The notes beneath the pieces were generated by a model. That model was not told where the DNA came from, did no database searches, and worked only from the letters and a program-made list of their open reading frames with translations. From Opitutia bacterium (GTDB lineage: Bacteria; Verrucomicrobiota; Verrucomicrobiia; Opitutales; UBA953), in assembly GCA_947463395.1 (NCBI GenBank), contig CANHRV010000034.1:1-8780 (forward strand): a DNA stretch of 8,780 nt, read 5' to 3'. Positions 1-6,431 of the stretch are shown one piece after another. The stretch's first letter is position 1. Each line of letters starts with the position of its first letter. Both the position numbers and the translations under genes were made by a program.

Positions 1-76
1 GGGGAACCTGACTGCCGTTGCTTCCTTCCGGACCTGGCGGGGTTCGTCGGCACCCATTGCATGGGGCCTGGCTGAC
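1..76 (-). ncRNA. ffs: Signal recognition particle RNA (4.5S-like), 3' end off window
   Basis: This is the RNA scaffold of the signal recognition particle, which binds Ffh and FtsY for co-translational targeting of membrane proteins. Read on the minus strand it contains the near-invariant apical segment CAGGTCCGGAAGGAAGCA (around 20-38), with the GGAA tetraloop and the Ffh-binding internal loops. That segment is enclosed by CCG/CGG and then by GAACC (41-45) pairing with GGTTC (4-8), as expected for the domain IV hairpin. The sequence farther 5' (about 46-76, including a GGCCCC block) should pair with the 3' strand, which lies beyond position 1, so the gene is truncated by the window. The 5' end near 76 is inferred from the promoter and is approximate. 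Visible length suggests the small bacterial type of about 100 nt. It is transcribed divergently from valS. Confidence 0.93.
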
Positions 77-81
77 CTACA

Positions 82-110
82 TTCGTAGTTCGTTATTCCC
101 TTCTTTTCAA
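82..110 (-). promoter_or_regulatory. Probable sigma-70-type promoter for the SRP RNA gene
   Basis: On the minus strand TTGAAA (110-105) is followed, after exactly 17 bases, by TACGAA (87-82). The -35 box is a 5/6 match to consensus and the -10 box is weaker. The spacing puts the start point near position 75-76, at the GGTCAGCC that begins the recognisable RNA. It fits a constitutive stable-RNA promoter in the divergent spacer. It is a motif call only. Confidence 0.5.
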
Positions 111-124
111 CCACCAACTTCCCC

Positions 125-130
125 TCTAAT
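125..130 (+). promoter_or_regulatory. valS: Possible -10 element of the valS promoter
   Basis: TCTAAT matches the TATAAT consensus at 5 of 6 bases and lies 15 bases before the valS start codon. No convincing -35 box is present at 16-18 bases upstream, only a T-rich tract around 101-107. If the element is real, transcription would start near 137 and leave a leader of only about 9 bases. That would agree with the absence of a Shine-Dalgarno sequence before valS. No T-box or other aminoacylation-sensing leader can fit in this spacer. Confidence 0.3.
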
Positions 131-145
131 GATTCGACCTTAAAC

Positions 146-2869
146 ATGGCCGAAATTCCTAAGTCCTACGAACCTCAAGGCGTCGAACAGAAGTGGTACC
201 CACGCTGGGTCGATGCTGGTTGCTTTGCAGGCAAAGTCGACCCCTCCCGCGAGCCTTTTGCGGTCATGATTCCTCCTCCCAACGTCACGGGTGTTTTACA
301 CATGGGACACCTACTGAACAATACGTTGCAAGATATCATGATTCGTCGTGCAAGGCAGGAAGGTAAATCAGCCATGTGGCTTCCTGGAACTGACCACGCT
401 GGCATTGCAACGCAGTCTCGGGTCGAAAAAGAATTAAAACAGAAATACGGAAAAACACGTCACGATTTAGGTCGCGAAAAATTTATCGAGATGGCTTCCG
501 CTTGGCGCGATAAACATGGCGGTATTATTTTGGATCAGTTGCGCAAACTGGGTGCTTCCTGTGATTGGGATCGCAAGGTGCACACCCTTGATGAGGGATA
601 CTCTCAAGCCGTGCTTCAAGCGTTTGTGACTCTCTACGAACGTGGCTACGTTTATCGTGGCAAACGTATGGTAAATTGGTGCCCTGTCTCACAAACCGGT
701 TTGTCAGACGAAGAGGTTATCATGAAGCCCTCGCAAGGGTCGCTTTTCAAAATGCGTTACGAGGTTGTCGAAAAGCCTGGAACGTTTTTGGAAATTTCTA
801 CGACTCGACCCGAGACGATTCCGGGCGACACAGGTGTCGCGGTTCACCCTGAAGACGAAAGATATAAAGACCTCATTGGTCTTCATGTCTGGCGACCCTT
901 CCCTCGTGCTGCGATTAAAATTGTCGGCGATACAGCCGTTGATCGAACTTTTGGCACTGGTGTTCTCAAGGTAACACCCGCTCACGATCGTACAGACTTT
1001 GAAATCGGAAAGCGCCATCAGTTACCCGTTCTCGATGTGATGAACCCCGACGGTACGATGAATGCCGAAGCGGGTCCTCTTGCTGGATTAGAGCGATTTA
1101 AAGCCAGAACCGCCGCAGCAAAACTTTTAGACGAACTCGGCGCCCTCGTAAAAATCGAACCCTATGAAAATACGGTCGGATTTTCGGAGCGTGCTGATGT
1201 ACCCATCGAACCTCGTCTGAGCGAACAGTGGTTCATTCATTATCCTAAAATTGAAGAAGCGAAACGTGCCGTCACTTCTGGCATGATTCAATTCCATCCC
1301 GAGCGCTGGACTAAAACTTATTTGCATTGGCTCGAAAATATCCAGGATTGGTGTGTCAGTCGCCAGCTCTGGTGGGGACATCGTATTCCCGTTTGGTATC
1401 GTAAAGGAGCCGACCGCAATGATCCCAAAAATCGTCACGTCTCGTTGCAACCACCCACCGACTTAAACAACTGGGAGCAAGATTCTGATGTTCTGGATAC
1501 TTGGGCCTCCTCCTGGCTTTGGTGCTTAGCAACGATTGGTTGGCGCAAACCAGGTGAAACGACGCCCGAACTTAAACATTGGTATCCAACTGGCGCTTTA
1601 GCGACTGGACCTGATATTATTTTCCTGTGGGTAGCTCGAATGATTATTGCGGGACTTGAATTGCATGGACCCGAAAAGAAAACGCTTACGGATGACGAAA
1701 TCCGTGCCCGCATTCCATTCAAGCGAGTCTACTTCAACGGTATTATCCGAGATAAACTCGGTCGCAAGATGTCCAAATCTTTGGGCAACTCTCCTGAGCC
1801 TTTAGACTTGATTGCTAAATTTGGTGCCGATGGTTTGCGCTTCGGTCTGCTCTCGATTGCGCCTAAGGGACAAGATATTCTTTTTGACGAAGAACGCGTT
1901 TCTCAAGGTCGTAATTTCTGTAACAAAATTTGGAACGCCGCTCGATTCCGACAAATGTCGGGCCCAATGTCCGACAATCACTCGCTCAACGCTGTGGTTA
2001 AACGTCTGCAATCGAGCCTGATGGATGATGATGATTATGCCATCATTCACGGGTTGGCTGAGTTAACCGATGTCACGGCACAAAAACTGAACGAACATGA
2101 ATTCACGGCATACGTCCAAGCACTGTATGCTTTCTTCTGGGGAGATTTTTGTGATTGGTACGTCGAAGCTTCCAAAGCTCGCTTGGCTGACCCTGCTCAA
2201 CGCGACCATGGTTTAGCCGTACAAGACCTTGTCTTACGTCAATTCCTTCTCCTTCTCCACCCTGTGGCCCCCTTCATCACCGAAGAACTCTGGCATTTAC
2301 TAGGCTACGGAACGGAAAAAGAATTTATTCAAAATCAGTCTCCTGGCCTAGGCGGCGATTTGCTCAAGGCACTGCGAGACCATGGAATCAAACTGCAGAA
2401 TTCAAAGGTCGCCGATGTCGCACACCTTCGCGAATTCGTCGCTGCGATTCGCGCTCTCAAATCACAAGCGAATCAAGCCAATCGCCGAGACTCTGTTATC
2501 ACGGTTGTCGTTAAGGATGAGAATGCTCGAAAATCATTAGAAAATAATCGCGACAAGGTTTTCCGCCTCGCTGGTTTACAAGAAATGAAACTTACCCTGC
2601 AGCCGGTAGATCGTCCTGGATCTTTAACCGCCTTGGGAACGGTGATTCTTGAAATCGGTGACAACCGAGATGTTGCCGCTGAGCGCGTTCGTTTAACCAA
2701 AGAACTCGAAAAAATTGAAAAAGCCGTCGCGGCTGGTGAAGCCAAACTGGCTAACGAAGTCTTCGTCTCCAAAGCCCCACCAGCGATTCTGGAAGGCGCT
2801 CGTAAACAATTAGCCGAGGCAGTGGCTAAGCGCGATGAAATCACCCGAATGCTGACTTCTCTCAGCTAA
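146..2869 (+). CDS. valS: Valyl-tRNA synthetase
   Basis: This cytoplasmic class I synthetase charges tRNA-Val with valine and edits mischarged threonine. The 907-residue product is complete and close to the usual bacterial length (about 880-950). Motifs in order: PPPNVTG then the HIGH signature as HMGH at 52-55; the CP1 editing domain at roughly 190-345 with TTRPET at 219-224 and GTGVLKVTPAHD; WWGH at 409-412; KMSKS at 541-545; an anticodon-binding helical domain at about 620-770; and a C-terminal coiled-coil tRNA arm at about 840-907, rich in Lys, Glu and Ala. Editing residues known from Thermus ValRS (Arg216, Phe264, Lys270, Thr272, Asp276, Asp279) all have counterparts here at a constant +5 offset (R221, F269, K275, T277, D281, D284), so editing should be intact. 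The ATG at 146 has no Shine-Dalgarno sequence but places the conserved N-terminus normally. It is the first gene of a four-gene operon. Confidence 0.98.
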   Translation: MAEIPKSYEPQGVEQKWYPRWVDAGCFAGKVDPSREPFAVMIPPPNVTGVLHMGHLLNNTLQDIMIRRARQEGKSAMWLPGTDHAGIATQSRVEKELKQKYGKTRHDLGREKFIEMASAWRDKHGGIILDQLRKLGASCDWDRKVHTLDEGYSQAVLQAFVTLYERGYVYRGKRMVNWCPVSQTGLSDEEVIMKPSQGSLFKMRYEVVEKPGTFLEISTTRPETIPGDTGVAVHPEDERYKDLIGLHVWRPFPRAAIKIVGDTAVDRTFGTGVLKVTPAHDRTDFEIGKRHQLPVLDVMNPDGTMNAEAGPLAGLERFKARTAAAKLLDELGALVKIEPYENTVGFSERADVPIEPRLSEQWFIHYPKIEEAKRAVTSGMIQFHPERWTKTYLHWLENIQDWCVSRQLWWGHRIPVWYRKGADRNDPKNRHVSLQPPTDLNNWEQDSDVLDTWASSWLWCLATIGWRKPGETTPELKHWYPTGALATGPDIIFLWVARMIIAGLELHGPEKKTLTDDEIRARIPFKRVYFNGIIRDKLGRKMSKSLGNSPEPLDLIAKFGADGLRFGLLSIAPKGQDILFDEERVSQGRNFCNKIWNAARFRQMSGPMSDNHSLNAVVKRLQSSLMDDDDYAIIHGLAELTDVTAQKLNEHEFTAYVQALYAFFWGDFCDWYVEASKARLADPAQRDHGLAVQDLVLRQFLLLLHPVAPFITEELWHLLGYGTEKEFIQNQSPGLGGDLLKALRDHGIKLQNSKVADVAHLREFVAAIRALKSQANQANRRDSVITVVVKDENARKSLENNRDKVFRLAGLQEMKLTLQPVDRPGSLTALGTVILEIGDNRDVAAERVRLTKELEKIEKAVAAGEAKLANEVFVSKAPPAILEGARKQLAEAVAKRDEITRMLTSLS

Positions 2870-2873
2870 ACGA

Positions 2874-2879
2874 GGGAGG
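2874..2879 (+). promoter_or_regulatory. Strong Shine-Dalgarno site GGGAGG
   Basis: GGGAGG lies 8 bases before the ATG at 2888 and 4 bases after the valS stop codon. It fixes the start of the deacetylase gene. It is the only strong ribosome binding site recognisable in the window: the other starts rely on overlap, close coupling or an unrecognised signal. Confidence 0.8.
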
Positions 2880-2887
2880 CTTAGATA

Positions 2888-3751
2888 ATGACATCCATAA
2901 GCCTCAATCCCAAAGCCAAAGTTTTTCTACCTGCGGGGAACGATTTCGTAAAAGCCCTTCAGCAAACGACACACCTGGGTATTGGCGCTCACCAAGATGA
3001 CCTCGAGTTCATGGCCTATGAGGGAATTCAAAACTGCTATCAACGCAGCGACCGATGGTTTAGCGGTATTATTTTAACTGATGGAAGAGGTAGTTCTCGT
3101 TCTGGTCGTTACCAAGATTGGACTGACGATCAAATTGCTGCAGAACGCTTAAAAGAACAAGAAAAGGCTGCAGAGTTAGGTCAATACGCCTGCCTTGTCC
3201 AATTAGGTTATCGCAGTGAAGAAGTGAAAAACTCCCCTTCACCTTTTTTACAAAAAGATCTCGTGACCATTTTTTCTCAGACAAAGCCTGAAGTTGTCTA
3301 TCTGCATAATCCGGCCGACAAACACGACACCCATGTGGCGTCATTCGTCCACTGCATTTATGCCTTACGAAAAATTCCGAAATCCCATCGGCCTCAGAAA
3401 ATTTTAGGATGTGAAGTTTGGCGTAGTCTCGATTGGCTGGTCGATAGCGACAAAGTTCTAATGAATGTCTCACTTTACCCCGAACTCGCCAAAGAATTAA
3501 ATAACCTTTTTCAGACTCAAATTGCTGGGGGTAAGAATTACCCACAAGGCATTGCTGGACGTCGTCTCGCTAATGCGACTTTTTATCAATCACATCAGCC
3601 AGATAAAGTCCCAGCCATCCAATGGGCAATGGACTTAACACCTCTCATCCTCAACGACTCGCTCGACATTGCTGAGTTTACCGCTCAATATTTGGAACGA
3701 TTTAGGTACGAAGTACTTCAGCGCCTCTCTCGCTTTACCCCACCCCAATGA
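2888..3751 (+). CDS. PIG-L/LmbE-family zinc N-deacetylase
   Basis: The predicted 287-residue metal-dependent hydrolase belongs to the LmbE-like fold, whose characterised members remove N-acetyl groups from GlcNAc-containing molecules (PIG-L, MshB, BshB). The first metal motif is AHQDDLE at 34-40, where H35 and D38 match zinc ligands and D37 the catalytic base of MshB (H13, D16, D15). The usual Pro of AHPDD is Gln here. The second motif is HNPADKHDTH at 140-149, where H146 and H149 match MshB H144 and H147. No signal peptide is seen, so it is probably cytoplasmic. It follows valS by 18 bases and overlaps the next gene by 4 bases (ATGA), which suggests co-translation with the nucleotidyltransferase. 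The substrate is unknown. The neighbours suggest an N-acetylated sugar or its derivative, but family members also act on other amides. Confidence 0.88.
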   Translation: MTSISLNPKAKVFLPAGNDFVKALQQTTHLGIGAHQDDLEFMAYEGIQNCYQRSDRWFSGIILTDGRGSSRSGRYQDWTDDQIAAERLKEQEKAAELGQYACLVQLGYRSEEVKNSPSPFLQKDLVTIFSQTKPEVVYLHNPADKHDTHVASFVHCIYALRKIPKSHRPQKILGCEVWRSLDWLVDSDKVLMNVSLYPELAKELNNLFQTQIAGGKNYPQGIAGRRLANATFYQSHQPDKVPAIQWAMDLTPLILNDSLDIAEFTAQYLERFRYEVLQRLSRFTPPQ

Positions 3752-4653
3752 AACCAACTCTTCTTGTCATGGCAGCCGGCATGGGTAGTCGCTACGGCGG
3801 ACTCAAACAAATCGATGCCATGGGACCCTCTGGCGAAACGATTTTAGACTACTCGGTGTTCGATGCAATTCGCGCAGGGTTTGGCAAAGTCGTCTTTATT
3901 ATTCGGCCCGACTTCGCCCAAGATTTCCGTGATAGAATCGGTACAAAGTTTTCTGGAAAAATCGAAGTCGACTACGCCTTTCAGACGCTAGATCGATTAC
4001 CCGCAGGCTTCAGCGTGCCAGCGGGTCGAGAAAAACCTTGGGGTACGACGCATGCGATTCTGTGTGCTCGCGAGGTTGTTAAAACTCCTTTTGCCGTCAT
4101 CAATGCCGATGATTTTTATGGTCAAGACTCCTACGCGGTCTTAGCGAAAAAATTACAAGCCACCGCACCTGATGCTCCGCACTATTGTATGGTTGGTTTT
4201 ACACTAAAAAATACTTTATCTGACCATGGTACCGTTGCACGTGGGGTTTGTCGGGTCAATGAACGTGGTTATTTAAGCGACATCCAAGAATTACTCAAAG
4301 TAGCAAAAACCCCTCATGGTGCGCAAAACACTAATGAAGATGGGTCGGTTATCACCTTAACAGGAAATGAACCTGTTTCCCTGAATATGTGGGGTTTTAC
4401 ACCGCATATTTTCCCACAACTTGAAATTCTCTTTAAAGATTTCCTAAAGCACAAAGGTCAGGAAATGAAGAGCGAGTGCTACATACCCCTAAGCCTTGGC
4501 GAAATTGTCCGCGCAGGTCAGGGTGATTGTGCGGTCTTGCGCACGACTTCATCGTGGTTTGGTGTCACCTACCGCGAAGACAAACCCATCGTCCAAGAAA
4601 ATATTCGACGTCTCGTCGAACAAGGCTCTTATCCGGTCAATCTCTGGGCTTAA
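3748..4653 (+). CDS. Sugar nucleotidyltransferase (NTP_transferase family)
   Basis: The 301-residue product is predicted to join an NTP and a sugar 1-phosphate to give an NDP-sugar in the cytoplasm. The N-terminal Rossmann-like signature is AAGMGSRYGGLKQ (9-21), the GxGxR nucleotide-binding loop followed by the conserved Lys20. NADDFYG at 119-125 carries the metal-binding Asp pair (D121/D122). The C-terminal block SSWFGVTYREDKP, followed by a region ending in YPVNLW, looks to me like a family signature of uncharacterised bacterial nucleotidyltransferases related to UTP-glucose-1-phosphate uridylyltransferases; this is from memory. Neither the nucleotide nor the sugar can be read from the sequence. 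The start ATG overlaps the deacetylase stop by 4 bases and has no Shine-Dalgarno site, so translation is probably coupled. The epimerase follows after 1 base. Confidence 0.85.
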   Translation: MKPTLLVMAAGMGSRYGGLKQIDAMGPSGETILDYSVFDAIRAGFGKVVFIIRPDFAQDFRDRIGTKFSGKIEVDYAFQTLDRLPAGFSVPAGREKPWGTTHAILCAREVVKTPFAVINADDFYGQDSYAVLAKKLQATAPDAPHYCMVGFTLKNTLSDHGTVARGVCRVNERGYLSDIQELLKVAKTPHGAQNTNEDGSVITLTGNEPVSLNMWGFTPHIFPQLEILFKDFLKHKGQEMKSECYIPLSLGEIVRAGQGDCAVLRTTSSWFGVTYREDKPIVQENIRRLVEQGSYPVNLWA

Positions 4654-4654
4654 G

Positions 4655-5575
4655 ATGAGAGTCTTAGTAACAGGCGGCTCTGGCTTTATCGGCTCCCATA
4701 TCGTCGAGCACTTTCAAGGAAAAGCCGAGGTGGTCGTACTGGATAACTTCCGCTCAGGTCATCGTACCAATTGTGGCACTTTTAAGTGTGAACTGATTGA
4801 AGGCTCTGTTCTCGATACGCAGAAACTTGCGCAAGCAATGCGAGGCGTGGATCAAGTTTACCACTTGGCTGCCATGATTTCCGTGCCTGAGTCGATGCTA
4901 CATCCTCGGGACTGTGTCGAAATTAATACCCAAGGTACACTGCATGTGCTCGAGGCTGCTGTAGCGGCTAAGGTTAAAAAAGTCGTCCTCGCCTCTTCTG
5001 CTGCCATTTATGGAGACAATCCTGTGGTTCCGAAAGTGGAGACAATGAATCCTGAACCTAAGTCTCCCTACGCGATTACAAAGCTTGATGGCGAATACTA
5101 CCTCGAACTCTTCCGTCGAGAGCATCAATTAGGCACCGCTAGTCTTCGATTTTTTAATGTTTTTGGACCACGCCAAGATCCACAATCTCCCTATGCTGCG
5201 GCTGTTCCGATTTTTATCGAGAAAGCTCTGCGCGGAGAAGAGATTACCATTTTTGGAGATGGTGAGCAGACCCGGGACTTCATTTACGTAAAAGACATTG
5301 TTCGAGCTTTGGTTTTCGCGGCTGAACAAACGTCGCTCTCGGGCACTTTTAATGTCGGATACGGCAAAAAAATCACCATCCGCAAACTTGCAGAAGAAAT
5401 TATTCAGCGAACCCAATCGCGTTCTCGATTAGTCTTTCGACCCGAACGCCTCGGTGATGTGAAGCATTCCATGGCCTCCTCTGATAAACTTCAAAACGCA
5501 GGCTGGAAACCCGAGTTCTCGGTGGAGTCAGGTTTACAGACGACCATTGATTACTTTAAAAAAATTAAGGCTTAA
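4655..5575 (+). CDS. NAD-dependent nucleotide-sugar epimerase (extended SDR, UDP-hexose 4-epimerase-like)
   Basis: The 306-residue extended short-chain dehydrogenase probably inverts C4 of a UDP-hexose or UDP-N-acetylhexosamine. The NAD-binding loop TGGSGFIG is at 6-13 and an acidic D30 ends the second strand, as expected for adenosine ribose binding. SSAAIYG at 114-120 supplies the catalytic Ser (S115 aligned to E. coli GalE S124), and YAITK at 139-143 is the YxxxK motif. FFNVFGPRQDP and the later GDGEQTRDFIYV resemble GalE/WbpP. In GDVKHS, S272 aligns with the gate residue that is Tyr299 in E. coli GalE and Ser306 in WbpP. A longer reading frame is open from 4496, but the canonical start is the ATG at 4655, one base after the preceding stop, directly before the first Rossmann strand. 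The gene is last in its operon, and its stop lies inside the convergent gene. Confidence 0.9.
   Translation: MRVLVTGGSGFIGSHIVEHFQGKAEVVVLDNFRSGHRTNCGTFKCELIEGSVLDTQKLAQAMRGVDQVYHLAAMISVPESMLHPRDCVEINTQGTLHVLEAAVAAKVKKVVLASSAAIYGDNPVVPKVETMNPEPKSPYAITKLDGEYYLELFRREHQLGTASLRFFNVFGPRQDPQSPYAAAVPIFIEKALRGEEITIFGDGEQTRDFIYVKDIVRALVFAAEQTSLSGTFNVGYGKKITIRKLAEEIIQRTQSRSRLVFRPERLGDVKHSMASSDKLQNAGWKPEFSVESGLQTTIDYFKKIKA
5565..5575. other. Palindromic convergent stop-codon overlap
   Basis: The bases TTAAGGCTTAA read as a perfect inverted repeat (TTAAG, one central base, CTTAA). The plus-strand epimerase ends at TAA 5573-5575 and the minus-strand gene ends at TAA 5567-5565, so this 11-bp element is exactly the overlap of the two reading frames and carries both stops. 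A run of seven A (5558-5564) lies beside it, giving a T run on the minus strand directly after the minus-strand stop. The stem is AT-rich and the loop too tight for a strong terminator by itself. Confidence 0.75.
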
Positions 5576-6431
5576 TCGTGATAGGTGCAGTGAGGTAATC
5601 CTCCGCACCATCATTGATATTAATCCATAAGTCGTACTGCCCGGCCTTGGGTAAACGCAGACGAAAAGAAAGAGTTGGTTGCGGGTCATATTCTCTTCCT
5701 TCAAACGAGGGATGAATATGAGCATACCCGGGATTCTCTTTGGGGTCTCCGAAAAGTACCGCGTGACCTAAAGCACCCATAATAGGCATTAACTTCAAAG
5801 CACCTGTCTCATGGGAGGACTTTAATTGCACTCGAATGTAAGCAGACTCACCCGCCTTATCAGTCGTCATTTGCAAAGACTTGATTTGGTTGCGAGAGGT
5901 ACGAGATGTGGGATTAACGGCAGGATGTTGCCACTGGGCAGAGGATTGAGCCAACATCGCACGACCAGTACGCAAGGGTACAAAATCGACAAAGGCTTGA
6001 AAATCTCCTCCAGGATTTCCGGCCATAAAAGCTTCAGAAAAGGAGAATTCCCAAACCCCTTCCTCCTTTGATTGGGGGTGTAAGTGAATGTAATCCGAAC
6101 GACCGCTGATTTGACGTAAATGCAGGTGAACCTTCTCCGTGTGAGAAATACCTATTTCATAATCTGTAAAAGGTCGTCCATCTTCTTTCAGTAATCTCAG
6201 ATGACCGCCTTGTCCTTGTAATTGAATGTCTAATTTTACCGGAAACTGCATCGCCTGAGGTTGATAATAATTCGCCTCTTCATTAACCCCACAAAACTCC
6301 ACGCCATTAAATAATATCGGCTGATGATCAGCATGTAAAAAAGCACAATGGGTATCGGGCAAAGAACGTAGACCGATGTAAAGAAGAGCCGCTGCCCCGG
6401 AAATAAGGAGAGTTTGCTTTATTGGGCTCAT
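5565..6431 (-). CDS. Membrane-anchored His-rich protein with two HxHP domains, putative metal-related
   Basis: The function of this 288-residue protein is not established. A hydrophobic segment at about 7-20 after a short basic start (Lys5) suggests an uncleaved signal anchor or signal peptide, with the rest in the periplasm. The body looks like two related beta-rich units. Unit one (about 65-155) has H97, H102, H104 and IHLHP at 115-119. Unit two (about 198-288) has MGALGH at 218-223 and AHIHP at 237-241, then a pattern of a Pro-Gly turn, YDLW and a closing strand. These patterns recall uncharacterised secreted domains that I associate with copper and heavy-metal loci, which is recollection and not proof. 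The start overlaps the SCO gene stop by 4 bases with no Shine-Dalgarno site, so the two are probably co-translated. The 3' end overlaps the convergent epimerase by 11 bases. Confidence 0.8.
   Translation of the reverse strand: MSPIKQTLLISGAAALLYIGLRSLPDTHCAFLHADHQPILFNGVEFCGVNEEANYYQPQAMQFPVKLDIQLQGQGGHLRLLKEDGRPFTDYEIGISHTEKVHLHLRQISGRSDYIHLHPQSKEEGVWEFSFSEAFMAGNPGGDFQAFVDFVPLRTGRAMLAQSSAQWQHPAVNPTSRTSRNQIKSLQMTTDKAGESAYIRVQLKSSHETGALKLMPIMGALGHAVLFGDPKENPGYAHIHPSFEGREYDPQPTLSFRLRLPKAGQYDLWININDGAEDYLTAPITIKP
5584..5609 (+). terminator. Hairpin just after the epimerase stop, possible transcription terminator
   Basis: GGTGC (5584-5588) can pair with GCACC (5605-5609), and GAGG (5592-5595) with CCTC (5600-5603), around a TAAT loop. 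G5590 can also pair with C5604 if two single bases bulge. The hairpin begins 8 bases after the plus-strand stop and lies within the 3' coding part of the opposite gene. No U-rich tract follows on the plus strand. On the minus strand a T7 run follows only about 19 bases later, so neither direction is a textbook intrinsic terminator. It may act with Rho or as a 3'-end stabiliser. Confidence 0.35.

Noticed and set aside
1..80. tRNA, tmRNA or riboswitch at the left edge
   Set aside because: The GGTCCGGAAGGAAGCA core and flanking pairings are specific to SRP RNA. No cloverleaf or tag-coding sequence is present.
81..145. T-box or attenuator controlling valS
   Set aside because: The spacer is too short, and no stem-loop followed by a T run is visible on the plus strand.
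2020..2038. GAT trinucleotide run in valS as a repeat or slippage site
   Set aside because: It only encodes four consecutive Asp residues within the ValRS helical domain, is too short to be notable, and the frame is intact.
2473..2844. 123-codon Ser/Arg/Ala-rich open frame on the minus strand
   Set aside because: It is the complement of the Lys/Glu/Ala-rich coiled coil of ValRS. Its biased composition is explained by that reading.
3069..3545. 158-codon open frame on the minus strand
   Set aside because: It lies wholly inside the deacetylase gene, whose family motifs are clear. Its own translation shows no recognisable domain, and no start signal supports it.
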